Origin: Bradyrhizobium sp. SK17
GTDB lineage: Bacteria; Pseudomonadota; Alphaproteobacteria; Rhizobiales; Xanthobacteraceae
Length of the DNA: 64,000 bases
NCBI RefSeq assembly: GCF_002831585.1
Contig: NZ_CP025113.1
Location: 2,867,001 to 2,931,000, forward strand
Direction: 5' to 3'
Positions 38,307 through 45,779 of this stretch are shown one piece after another. The notes under the pieces were generated by a model. The model worked only from the letters and a program-made list of their open reading frames with translations. It made no database searches and was not told the origin of the DNA. A program made the translations under genes and the position numbers. Positions within the stretch are counted from its first letter, which is position 1; each line of letters begins with the position of its first letter.

Positions 38307-38337
38307 TAACCCCGCTCTCACGGAGGAGGCGGGGTTA
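38307..38337 (+). terminator. hairpin after response-regulator gene
   Basis: TAACCCCGC (38307-38315) pairs with GCGGGGTTA (38329-38337), 13-base loop. No T-run. Confidence 0.5.
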
Positions 38338-38437
38338 CAAGTTCATTGGGATAAATCCTGCGCTATGCGCGGGAAGTAGCAAGACGGATCGTATCGTTGC
38401 CGCCGTTCTGATCAACGAGATTGTCTCTCGCATTTTT

Positions 38438-38452
38438 CGGGAAGAATTCCCG
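38438..38452. promoter_or_regulatory. palindrome site 2: CGGGAA GAA TTCCCG
   Basis: Perfect six-base arms, 150 bases upstream of the PQQ dehydrogenase ATG. Same motif as 37353 and 40883. Confidence 0.78.
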
Positions 38453-38602
38453 GCCCGTCTTGGAAAGATAACCTGACGTTCGTCATCTCGCGCATACGCA
38501 AATCATGCGCGTTGCGCGTCATCGTCATGCATCGATCTTGATGTCGCATAAACGCGCGTCTACGCTCCCAGCAGATCCGTTAGAGATCGCTGGAGGAAGC
38601 AC

Positions 38603-40774
38603 ATGAAGCGCTTGCTGTCGTTCGAGTTGACGCACTGCATTGCAGACGGGAGGAGAACTTCTCCGCGGCTGCTGGCTGCGAAGGTCGTCTTCGCCGGAAT
38701 AATTGGACTTTCGGCCTTCTGCGGTGCCGCCTCGGCACAGAACGCCACGCCTGACCGCATCAAGGAAGTCACGTCGAAGGTCGACAGCGATTTCATCAAG
38801 GCGAACACCGCCACTTCCAAGGACTGGCCGACGATCGGTCTCGATTATGCGGAGACGCGATTCAGCAAGCTCAACCAGATCAACGCCGACAACGTCAAGG
38901 ATCTCGGACTGGTCTGGAGCTACAATCTCGAATCATCGCGTGGCGTCGAGGCGACGCCGGTCGTGGTCGATGGCATCATGTATCAGTCGGCGTCATGGAG
39001 CGTGGTCCACGCCATCGACGCGCGTACCGGCAAGAAGCTGTGGTCGTTCGATCCGGGCGTCGATCGCTCGAAGGGCTACAAGGGGTGCTGCGACGTCGTC
39101 AATCGCGGCGTCGCCGTCTACAAGGGCAAGGTGTTCGTCGCCGCCTATGACGGCCGCCTGATCGCGCTCGATGCGGCCACCGGCCAGAAGGTCTGGGAAA
39201 AGGACACGCTGATCGATCACGAGCACTCCTACACCATCACCGGCGCGCCGCGCGCCTTCAACGGCAAGGTGGTGATCGGGCAGGGCGGCGCCGAGTACGG
39301 CGCACGCGGCTACATCACGGCCTATGACACCGAGACCGGCAACCAGCTCTGGCGCTGGTTCACGGTGCCGGGCGATCCGTCGAAGCCGTTCGAGGATGCC
39401 TCGATGGAAGCCGCGGCCAAGACCTGGGATCCGTCCGGCAAATACTGGCTCAACGGCGGCGGCGGCACGCCCTGGGATACGATCACCTACGATCCCGAAC
39501 TGAACATGGTCTATGTCGGCACCGGCAACGGCGCGCCGTGGAATCGCAAATTCCGCAGCCCGTCGGGAGGCGACAATCTCTACCTCGCCTCGCTGGTCGC
39601 GCTGAACGCCGACACCGGCAAATACATCTGGCACTACCAGGAGACGCCCGGCGATAATTGGGACTACACCTCGACCCAACCGATGATCCTCGCCGACATC
39701 GCGATCGACGGCGCGCCGCGCAAGGTGATCCTGCACGCGCCGAAGAACGGCTTCTTCTTCGTGATCGACCGGACCAACGGCAAGTTCATCTCGGCGAAGA
39801 ACTTCGTCGATGTGAACTGGGCGACTGGCTACGACGCCAATGGACGCCCGATCGAGGTGCCGGCGGCGCGCGGCGACGAGCCTTTTGATGCAGTGCCCGG
39901 TCCGTACGGCGCTCACAACTGGCACCCGATGTCGTTCAATCCGCAGACCGGCCTCGTTTACCTGCCGGCGCAGAACGTTCCGGTCAATCTGACGTCGGAA
40001 AAATCGCTGACGCAGAATGCGGCGACCCCCGGCAAGTTCGGCGGCACCACCGGCTGGAACGTCGGTTTCGTCCTCAACGGCACGCCGCCGAAGGCGCCAG
40101 CCTTCGGCAAGCTGATCGCGTGGGACCCGGTGAAGCAGAAGGAAGCATGGAAGGTCGACTATGTGTCGCCATGGAATGGCGGCACGCTGACCACCGCGGG
40201 CAATCTGGTGTTCCAGGGTACCGCCGACGGACGTTTCGTGGCGTATGATGCGAGGAACGGAAAGACGCTGTGGGAAACGCCGACCGGCACCGGTGTGGTG
40301 GCGGCAGCATCGACCTACACGATCGATGGCCAGCAATATGTCTCGATCGCGGTCGGCTGGGGCGGCGTGTTCGGCATCGCCACGCGCGCGACCGAATACC
40401 AGAATCCCGGCACGGTCTACACCTTCGCGCTCAACGGCAAGGCCAAGATGCCGGAGTTCGTGAAGTACCAGACCGAGGGCTTGCTGCAAGGCGTGAAGTA
40501 CGACCCGAAGGACGTCCCTGAGGGTACCGCGATCTATGTTGCGGCCTGCGCCACCTGCCACGGGGTTCCCGGCGTCGATCGCGGCGGCAATGTCAGGAAT
40601 CTCGGTTACGTCCCTGCCGAGGAGATCGCCAACCTGAAGGACATCGTGTTCAACGGACCGTTCCGTGATCGGGGAATGCCTGACTTCACCGGCAAGCTGA
40701 CCGAGGCCGACGTGGTGAAGATCCAGGCCTTCATCCAGGGAACCGCGGACGCGATCCGGCCGAAGAGCAAATAG
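38603..40774 (+). CDS. PQQ-dependent quinohaemoprotein alcohol dehydrogenase
   Basis: A 723-aa periplasmic enzyme with GGAGG upstream of ATG 38603 and a signal peptide ending near GAASAQ (residue 46). The eight-bladed PQQ propeller shows W-motifs (DARTGKKLWSFDPG, DAATGQKVWEKD), the vicinal disulfide Cys162-Cys163 over PQQ, and catalytic Asp354 in GDNWDYTSTQ. The residue two after it is Thr356, not the extra Asp of lanthanide-dependent enzymes, so a Ca-type site is predicted. A C-terminal cytochrome c domain has CATCH (649-653) and a Met ligand in RGMPDF. It should oxidise primary alcohols and pass electrons to its own haem, then to a soluble carrier. The palindrome upstream links it to lanM and the TonB receptor. 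Confidence 0.95.
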   Translation: MKRLLSFELTHCIADGRRTSPRLLAAKVVFAGIIGLSAFCGAASAQNATPDRIKEVTSKVDSDFIKANTATSKDWPTIGLDYAETRFSKLNQINADNVKDLGLVWSYNLESSRGVEATPVVVDGIMYQSASWSVVHAIDARTGKKLWSFDPGVDRSKGYKGCCDVVNRGVAVYKGKVFVAAYDGRLIALDAATGQKVWEKDTLIDHEHSYTITGAPRAFNGKVVIGQGGAEYGARGYITAYDTETGNQLWRWFTVPGDPSKPFEDASMEAAAKTWDPSGKYWLNGGGGTPWDTITYDPELNMVYVGTGNGAPWNRKFRSPSGGDNLYLASLVALNADTGKYIWHYQETPGDNWDYTSTQPMILADIAIDGAPRKVILHAPKNGFFFVIDRTNGKFISAKNFVDVNWATGYDANGRPIEVPAARGDEPFDAVPGPYGAHNWHPMSFNPQTGLVYLPAQNVPVNLTSEKSLTQNAATPGKFGGTTGWNVGFVLNGTPPKAPAFGKLIAWDPVKQKEAWKVDYVSPWNGGTLTTAGNLVFQGTADGRFVAYDARNGKTLWETPTGTGVVAAASTYTIDGQQYVSIAVGWGGVFGIATRATEYQNPGTVYTFALNGKAKMPEFVKYQTEGLLQGVKYDPKDVPEGTAIYVAACATCHGVPGVDRGGNVRNLGYVPAEEIANLKDIVFNGPFRDRGMPDFTGKLTEADVVKIQAFIQGTADAIRPKSK

Positions 40775-40798
40775 CATGACCTGCAAATAGCATGACCT
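40767..40798 (+). repeat. 16-bp tandem duplication across the dehydrogenase stop codon
   Basis: GCAAATAGCATGACCT occurs twice in perfect tandem (40767-40782, 40783-40798), so the stop TAG is duplicated. It looks like a recent slippage event. Confidence 0.85.
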
Positions 40799-40811
40799 GA
40801 ACGGGTCATGC
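40790..40811 (+). terminator. short hairpin after dehydrogenase gene
   Basis: GCATGACC / GGTCATGC with a 6-base loop. The duplicated segment supplies the left arm. No T-run, so weak as a terminator. Confidence 0.45.
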
Positions 40812-40882
40812 CGCAGGGATCGCGCACGGTCTGCCTCGGGTAGGCCGTGCGCGGTCGGTTTTGGGATTGTTCCCTTCGAATT

Positions 40883-40897
40883 CGGGAATTTTTCCCG
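40883..40897. promoter_or_regulatory. palindrome site 3: CGGGAA TTT TTCCCG
   Basis: Perfect arms 92 bases before the lanM ATG. A partly overlapping CCCGAATATATCGGG (40894-40908) adds a second half-site pair, so the lanM promoter may bind more than one dimer. Confidence 0.78.
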
Positions 40898-40989
40898 AAT
40901 ATATCGGGATAATTGCTTGAGGATGATGCGTCGACCAGCTAATTCGTCTGTTAGGTCCACAACGGACGTAATTGGATGGGAGACCGAGA

Positions 40990-41388
40990 ATGACTTCGCG
41001 CCCATTGGCTGGCCTGGTGCTGGCCGCTGCCATGACCTTGTCGGGAGCGGCCTTCGCTGCGAGCCACGACAACAGCATCAAGATGTTCGACCCCGACAAT
41101 GACGGCACGCTCGATCTGTCCGAGGTGAAGAACGCAGCGTCGGCGCTGTTCGACAAGCTCGATCCGGACAAGGATGGCACCCTCGACGCGCGCGAGCTGC
41201 GCGGCAGACTGAGCAAGAAGGAGCTGGCTGCCGCTGATCCCGATCATGACGGCACCCTGACGAAGGATGAATATCTTGCCGTCGTCGAGCAGCGTTTCAA
41301 CGCGGCCAATCCCGACAATGACGGAACGCTGGATGCGAAGGAACTGAAGTCGCACGCCGGGCGCGCGCTGCTTCGCCTGATGAAGTAA
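40990..41388 (+). CDS. lanM: lanmodulin (periplasmic lanthanide-binding EF-hand protein)
   Basis: A 132-aa protein starting at ATG 40990 (GGGAG 7 bases upstream) with signal peptide cleaved near AAFAA. Four EF-hand loops lie at residues 34-45, 58-69, 83-94 and 107-118: DPDNDGTLDLSE, DPDKDGTLDARE, DPDHDGTLTKDE and NPDNDGTLDAKE. All have Pro at loop position 2, and loop 4 begins with Asn, the hallmarks of Methylobacterium lanmodulin. Spacing between loops is only 12-13 residues, as in that protein and unlike calmodulin. Loop 3 differs in having Thr, not Asp, at position 9, which may weaken that site. It binds lanthanides selectively in the periplasm, probably for trafficking or storage. A strong terminator follows. 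Confidence 0.95.
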   Translation: MTSRPLAGLVLAAAMTLSGAAFAASHDNSIKMFDPDNDGTLDLSEVKNAASALFDKLDPDKDGTLDARELRGRLSKKELAAADPDHDGTLTKDEYLAVVEQRFNAANPDNDGTLDAKELKSHAGRALLRLMK

Positions 41389-41420
41389 AGATTTCGGCGC
41401 TTCGGTTGTTGCGCCGTGGG

Positions 41421-41455
41421 GCCTCAGCGCCGGTCGCGCTGAGGCTTTTGTTTTT
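41421..41455 (+). terminator. Rho-independent terminator after lanM
   Basis: GCCTCAGCGC (41421-41430) pairs perfectly with GCGCTGAGGC (41436-41445), 5-base loop, followed by TTTTGTTTTT. This is the best intrinsic terminator in the window. Confidence 0.92.
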
Positions 41456-41494
41456 GATCGCCCGTCCGTGATGCCACGCGGGACCGGCGTCAGG

Positions 41495-42169
41495 TCAATC
41501 CTTGAACTCGCAGCCGAGGCGGTGCAGGGCCTCATCGACCCAGCGGCGGTCGCTGGTGCCGGCGAGGATCTGCTGGATGGCTTTCTCCTCGGTCGCCTTC
41601 TTGGCCTCGGTCAGCTTGCAGATCGCCTCGGCCTCGTCATGGGGCACGCAGAGCACGCCGTCGTCGTCGGCGACGATGAGGTCGCCGGGCTCGACGATCA
41701 TGCCGTCGATCGAGATGGCGCAATTGATCTCACCCGGGCCATCCTTGTAGGGCCCGCGATGAGCAACGCCGGCCGCGAACACCGGGAACGATCCGGCACG
41801 GATCGCGCCGGCATCGCGGATCGAGCCGTCGATCACGAAGCCCGCGACGCCCTTCTTCTCAGCCAGCGTCGACATGATCTCGCCGATGATGGCGTTGACC
41901 AGCACGCCGCCGGCATCGACCACGATCACGTCGCCGGCTTGGGCGAGGTCGATCGCCTTGTGCACCATCAGGTTATCGCCGGGCCGGGTTTTCACAGTCA
42001 GCGCCGGACCGCCGAGCCAGCCGCCCTTATGCATCGGCCGCAGCCGGTTGGTGCCCGCGATCCGCGACATCACGTCGCTGATATTGGCGACCGGCAGGGT
42101 ACGGTAGCGCGCGACGAGGTCGGGCGAGACTTTCCGCTTCGCCTTGTGAATAGCAAATCCTGTGGCCAT
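41495..42169 (-). CDS. RraA-family aldolase, probable 4-carboxy-4-hydroxy-2-oxoadipate aldolase
   Basis: A 224-aa protein starting at ATG 42169 (GGAG upstream; the in-frame 42205 start overlaps the preceding gene). It has the RraA-like fold with the metal/pyruvate site GEIMSTLAEKKGVAGFVIDG then SIRDAG. The C-terminal helix (DEAEAICKLTEAKKATEEKA) is longer than in true RraA and resembles class II pyruvate aldolases of the LigK/ProA type. As the last gene of an operon with a LigJ-like hydratase, it probably cleaves 4-carboxy-4-hydroxy-2-oxoadipate to pyruvate and oxaloacetate. Confidence 0.85.
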   Translation of the reverse strand: MATGFAIHKAKRKVSPDLVARYRTLPVANISDVMSRIAGTNRLRPMHKGGWLGGPALTVKTRPGDNLMVHKAIDLAQAGDVIVVDAGGVLVNAIIGEIMSTLAEKKGVAGFVIDGSIRDAGAIRAGSFPVFAAGVAHRGPYKDGPGEINCAISIDGMIVEPGDLIVADDDGVLCVPHDEAEAICKLTEAKKATEEKAIQQILAGTSDRRWVDEALHRLGCEFKD

Positions 42170-42201
42170 CGGTTTTCTCCGGTGTGTGGCGGTGCGCCCG
42201 C

Positions 42202-43227
42202 TCAATGTGCGCGGCGGTCGAGATGGGCGTTGAGGCGAGGATAGACGCGGCGGGTATTGCCTTCAAATATCTTGGCCTTGTCTTCGGCGCTGAGCGGCAA
42301 CGCGTCGATATAGCGGCGGGTGTCGTCGAAGTGATGACCCGTCTCGGGATCGATGCCGCGAACCGCGCCGACCATCTCCGAGGCAAACAGGATGTTCTCG
42401 ACCGGGATCACCCGGGTCAACAGCTCGATGCCGGGCAGATGATAGACGCAGGTGTCGAAGAACACGTTCTTCAACAGATGCTCCGAAAGCGGCGGCAGCT
42501 TCATGTCCTGCGCCAGGCCCCGGTAGCGGCCCCAATGATAGGGCACCGCACCGCCGCCATGCGGGATGATGAAGCGCAGCGTCGGGAAGCGCTTGAAGAG
42601 ATCGGAGGTCAGGAACTGCATGAAGGCGGTGGTGTCGCCGTTGAGGTAATGCGCGCCGGTGCCGTGGAAGCAGGGGTTGCAGGACGAGGAGACATGGACC
42701 ATCGCCGGCACGTCGAGCTCGACCATCTTTTCATACAGCGGATACCACCATTCATCGGTCAACGGCGGATCGCACCAGTAGCCGCCGGCGGGATCGGGAT
42801 TGAGGTTGCAGCCGACGAAGCCGAGCTGGGTCACGCAACGCTCCAGCTCCTCGATGCAGTTCTTGGGCGCCACTCCGGGACTCTGCGGCAGCTGGCAGAC
42901 GGGGACGAAGTTTTGCGGAAACAGCGTGCAGACGCGATGCACCAGGTCGTTGCAGATCGTGGTCCATTCGCGGCTGGTGGCTTCCTTGCCGACATGATGC
43001 GCCATGCCGGCGGCGCGTGGCGAGAAGATGGTGACGTCGGTGCCGCGCTCCTTTTGCAGGCGGAGCTGCGCGCCCTCGACGCTGCTGCGGATCTCATCAT
43101 CAGTGATGCCGAGATTGGTGGTGAGCGGCCGGCGCGATTTGTCGGCGAGGCCGGCGAGCTGCTTGTCGCGGAAGATCTGCAGCTTGGCCGGCTCGGTGGT
43201 GTAGTGGCCGTGACAGTCGATGATCAT
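42202..43227 (-). CDS. ligJ: amidohydrolase-family 4-oxalomesaconate hydratase (LigJ-like)
   Basis: A 341-aa enzyme of the amidohydrolase/ACMSD group. The metal-binding opening is MIIDCHGHYTTEP; later motifs are MVHVSSS, IIPHGGGAVPYHWGRYRGLA and ILFASEMVGAVRGIDPETG. The length and these blocks match, from memory, LigJ of Sphingobium, which hydrates 4-oxalomesaconate in the protocatechuate/gallate 4,5-cleavage pathway. It lies 32 bases before the aldolase gene and 30 bases after the MFS transporter gene on one strand, so transport, hydration and cleavage are encoded in order. A decarboxylase of the same superfamily is the main alternative. Confidence 0.82.
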   Translation of the reverse strand: MIIDCHGHYTTEPAKLQIFRDKQLAGLADKSRRPLTTNLGITDDEIRSSVEGAQLRLQKERGTDVTIFSPRAAGMAHHVGKEATSREWTTICNDLVHRVCTLFPQNFVPVCQLPQSPGVAPKNCIEELERCVTQLGFVGCNLNPDPAGGYWCDPPLTDEWWYPLYEKMVELDVPAMVHVSSSCNPCFHGTGAHYLNGDTTAFMQFLTSDLFKRFPTLRFIIPHGGGAVPYHWGRYRGLAQDMKLPPLSEHLLKNVFFDTCVYHLPGIELLTRVIPVENILFASEMVGAVRGIDPETGHHFDDTRRYIDALPLSAEDKAKIFEGNTRRVYPRLNAHLDRRAH

Positions 43228-43257
43228 GGTGGCTTCCTTGTTGTCCCCTTGGCAGGG

Positions 43258-44589
43258 CTATCGGTGTGCGAGGGATGACGGGATCGCGCCGGTCAGTTGG
43301 GTCTCGCGCGGCTTGACGCGCATGGTGGCGGCGATGGCGGAGGCGACCAGCAGGAAGCCGGCGATCCCGACCAGCGCCCAGGAGAAGCTTCCGGTGGAGT
43401 CCTTGATCAGGCCGATGCACCACGGCCCGATCAGGCCGCCGAACTGCGCCAGCGTGTTGACCATGGCGATCGAGGCGGCGCCGGCCGCACCCGTCAGCAG
43501 CGAGGCATTGATGCTCCAGAACAGCGGGTTGCCGGCGTTCAGGCTGAAGCCGACGATGCAGAGGAACACGAAGGCGAGCACCGGGCTCGACACATAGGCG
43601 CTGCCCAGCATCGCGACGGCGGCGAGCAGATAGACGGCCGCGAGATGAAACTTGCGATCGCCTGTTCTGTCCGAGCTGCGGCTGACCACGATGGTGCCGA
43701 TGACCCCGAGCAGCGGCGGGATCGCCGAGAGAAAGCCGACCTGGATGTTGCTGAGGTCGCCCATGCCCTTGATGATCTGCGGCAGCCATAGCAACAGGCC
43801 GTAGATGCCGACCAGCGCGCAGCCGAACAGCGCCGCCAGCAGCCAGACCCTGATGTCGAGGACGCATTCGATCAACCTGTGCTGCCCTTGTCGTTCGATC
43901 TCGGACCGCTCGGCGGCGAGCTCGCCCTCCAGCCAGGCTGCCTGCTCGTTCGTGAGCCAGCTCGCCTTGGCCGGTCGGTCGGTCAGATAATAGAGCGTGA
44001 ACAGGCCGAGCAGAATGGTCGGTACGCCCTCGGCAATGAACATCCACTGCCAGCCAAGCAGTCCGCCTGCGCCGTCGAGGAAGGTCATGATGCTGGTCGA
44101 GATCGGCCCGCCAAGCACCGCGGAAAATGAGCCGGCGATGATGTAGCCCGCGACCGCGCGGGCGCGATAGCGCGACGGGAACCAGTAGGTGAGGTAGAGC
44201 ACGACGCCGGGCATGAAGCCGGCTTCGGCGACGCCGAGGCCGAACCGCATCACATAAAGGCTGAGCGGATTCCAGACGAAGGCGGTCAGCGTGGCGACGA
44301 GGCCCCAGGTGATCAGGATGCGCGCCAGCCAGATCCGGGCCCCCAGCCAGTGCAGCATCAGATTGCTCGGCACCTCGAGCACCATGTAGCCGAGGAAGAA
44401 GATGCTGGCGGCGAAGCCGAAGATCGCCGGGCTGAGTCCCAGATCCTTGTTCATCGTCAGCCCGGCATAGCCGAGATTGATGCGGTCGAGATAGTTGAAG
44501 AACATCATCACGAACAGGATCGGGATCAGCCGCCAATAGACCCGGCGGATGGTGTCGCGCTCCAGTTCGCTTGCTGCCGCTTCGGCCAT
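43258..44589 (-). CDS. MFS transporter, ACS (anion:cation symporter) type
   Basis: A 443-aa, 12-helix transporter. Loop 2-3 reads LMLHWLGARIWLARILITWG, near the family signature G-(x)4-R-I, and the sequence LGVAEAGFMPGVVLYLTYWF is typical of the ACS family (tartrate, phthalate and hydroxy-aromatic acid carriers). The long central loop has many charged residues (ERSEIERQGQHR). It heads the operon with the LigJ-like hydratase and aldolase and is divergent from a LysR regulator, suggesting uptake of gallate, protocatechuate, a phthalate or a related dicarboxylate. Confidence 0.9.
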   Translation of the reverse strand: MAEAAASELERDTIRRVYWRLIPILFVMMFFNYLDRINLGYAGLTMNKDLGLSPAIFGFAASIFFLGYMVLEVPSNLMLHWLGARIWLARILITWGLVATLTAFVWNPLSLYVMRFGLGVAEAGFMPGVVLYLTYWFPSRYRARAVAGYIIAGSFSAVLGGPISTSIMTFLDGAGGLLGWQWMFIAEGVPTILLGLFTLYYLTDRPAKASWLTNEQAAWLEGELAAERSEIERQGQHRLIECVLDIRVWLLAALFGCALVGIYGLLLWLPQIIKGMGDLSNIQVGFLSAIPPLLGVIGTIVVSRSSDRTGDRKFHLAAVYLLAAVAMLGSAYVSSPVLAFVFLCIVGFSLNAGNPLFWSINASLLTGAAGAASIAMVNTLAQFGGLIGPWCIGLIKDSTGSFSWALVGIAGFLLVASAIAATMRVKPRETQLTGAIPSSLAHR

Positions 44590-44799
44590 TGTAATCCTCC
44601 CTTGCTTTTGTTTTGGCGCCGGTGGATCGAACCGGGCGAAGCGCCGGTTATTCGCGGCGATTTCGCATGGCTGACCGGCTGTGCGCGTTGCCCCGCATTA
44701 TCCCTTGGAGCACCGGCATTTTGGCGCCAAGATCGGGAAACGGTCCTGGGAGGTCAAATACCGCTTTGACCCTTCACTTATAGGGAATCGGAATAAGCG

Positions 44800-45732
44800 A
44801 TGGATTACAGGCAGCTTCGCTATTTCATCGCGGTGGCCGAGGAGCTCAGCTTCAGCCGCGCCGCCAAGCGACTGCATGTCAGTCAGCCGCCGCTCAGCAC
44901 CCAGATCAAGGCGATGGAGGAGGAGCTCGGCACCCAGCTGCTGTCGCGGACGCGGCGCGCCGTCGAGCTCACCCAGGCTGGCCAGTTGCTGCTGGAACAT
45001 GCGCGGCGCGCCGTCAGCGAGCTCGATCTGGCATCCGAGACCGTGCGCCGCGCAGCGCGTGGCGAGGCCGGCGCGGTCCGGGTCGGCTTTACGGATTCCG
45101 TTCCGATGCTCGACATGTTCGCCGAACTGTTCCGCAGCTTCCGCGCCAGCTATCCGCGGGTGAAGATCGAGCTGCGGCACATGTCGACGGCCAAGCAGCT
45201 GCAAGCGATAGCCGACGCCGAGCTCGATGTCGCGATCATGCGGCCGCCGCTCGATTTCCGCCCCGCCGCCGACCTGCAAGTTCATGTCGTGTGGCGCGAC
45301 CGGTTGATGGTGTTCCTGCCGATCGATCATCCGCTCGCCGCAGCACCTGGCAAGCTGACCGTCGCCGATCTGGCCGAGCACGAGTTCGTCGGCATGGCCG
45401 AGAGCGGTTGCGGTGTCGGCGACCAGGCGGCGATGCTGTGCCGGCGGGCCGGCTTCGCGCCGCGCATCGTGCAGGAGGCGCATGAACTGCGCACCGTGCT
45501 CAGTCTGGTCGCGGCCGGGATCGGGCTTTCGATCCTGCCGTCCTGCTACCAGCAGGCCGGCGTCATGAACGTGGTGGCGAAGACCTTGGATACGCCGGAT
45601 GCGGAAAGCCGGATGCTGGTGGCGATGCGTTCGAACGCCTCGCTGCTGCCGCGCCGGTTCGTCGAATGCGCCTTGCAGGCAGCGTCGCGAAGCGCGCTGC
45701 CGCGCGTCGAGGTGGCGGCTGCCGGCGGTTGA
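44800..45732 (+). CDS. LysR-family regulator of the aromatic-acid operon
   Basis: A 310-aa regulator beginning MDYRQLRYFIAVAEELSFSR with helix-turn-helix FSRAAKRLHVSQPPLSTQIK (residues 18-37), the CatR/BenM-type start. The effector domain (RVGFTDSVPMLDMFAELFRS, GIGLSILPSCYQQ) follows. It is divergent from the MFS/ligJ operon across about 210 bases, which should contain the LysR box. Its inducer is probably an aromatic acid or ring-cleavage intermediate. Confidence 0.9.
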   Translation: MDYRQLRYFIAVAEELSFSRAAKRLHVSQPPLSTQIKAMEEELGTQLLSRTRRAVELTQAGQLLLEHARRAVSELDLASETVRRAARGEAGAVRVGFTDSVPMLDMFAELFRSFRASYPRVKIELRHMSTAKQLQAIADAELDVAIMRPPLDFRPAADLQVHVVWRDRLMVFLPIDHPLAAAPGKLTVADLAEHEFVGMAESGCGVGDQAAMLCRRAGFAPRIVQEAHELRTVLSLVAAGIGLSILPSCYQQAGVMNVVAKTLDTPDAESRMLVAMRSNASLLPRRFVECALQAASRSALPRVEVAAAGG

Positions 45733-45779
45733 CGCCCTGGGGCAAGCCGTCGCGTTGGTTCGGAGGCTCGCCGCACCGC

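Larger units (their letters stand above)
38240..38602. other. leader and promoter region of the PQQ dehydrogenase
   Basis: A 363-base spacer holding a hairpin after the response regulator (38307-38337), the second CGGGAA-N3-TTCCCG palindrome (38438-38452) and an AT-richer promoter stretch before the GGAGGAAG ribosome site. No gene is supported. Confidence 0.6.

Noticed and set aside
38993..41005. 670-codon open frame on the minus strand across the PQQ dehydrogenase and lanM start
   Set aside because: Shadow of the dehydrogenase frame in high-GC DNA; composition is Arg/His/Val noise.
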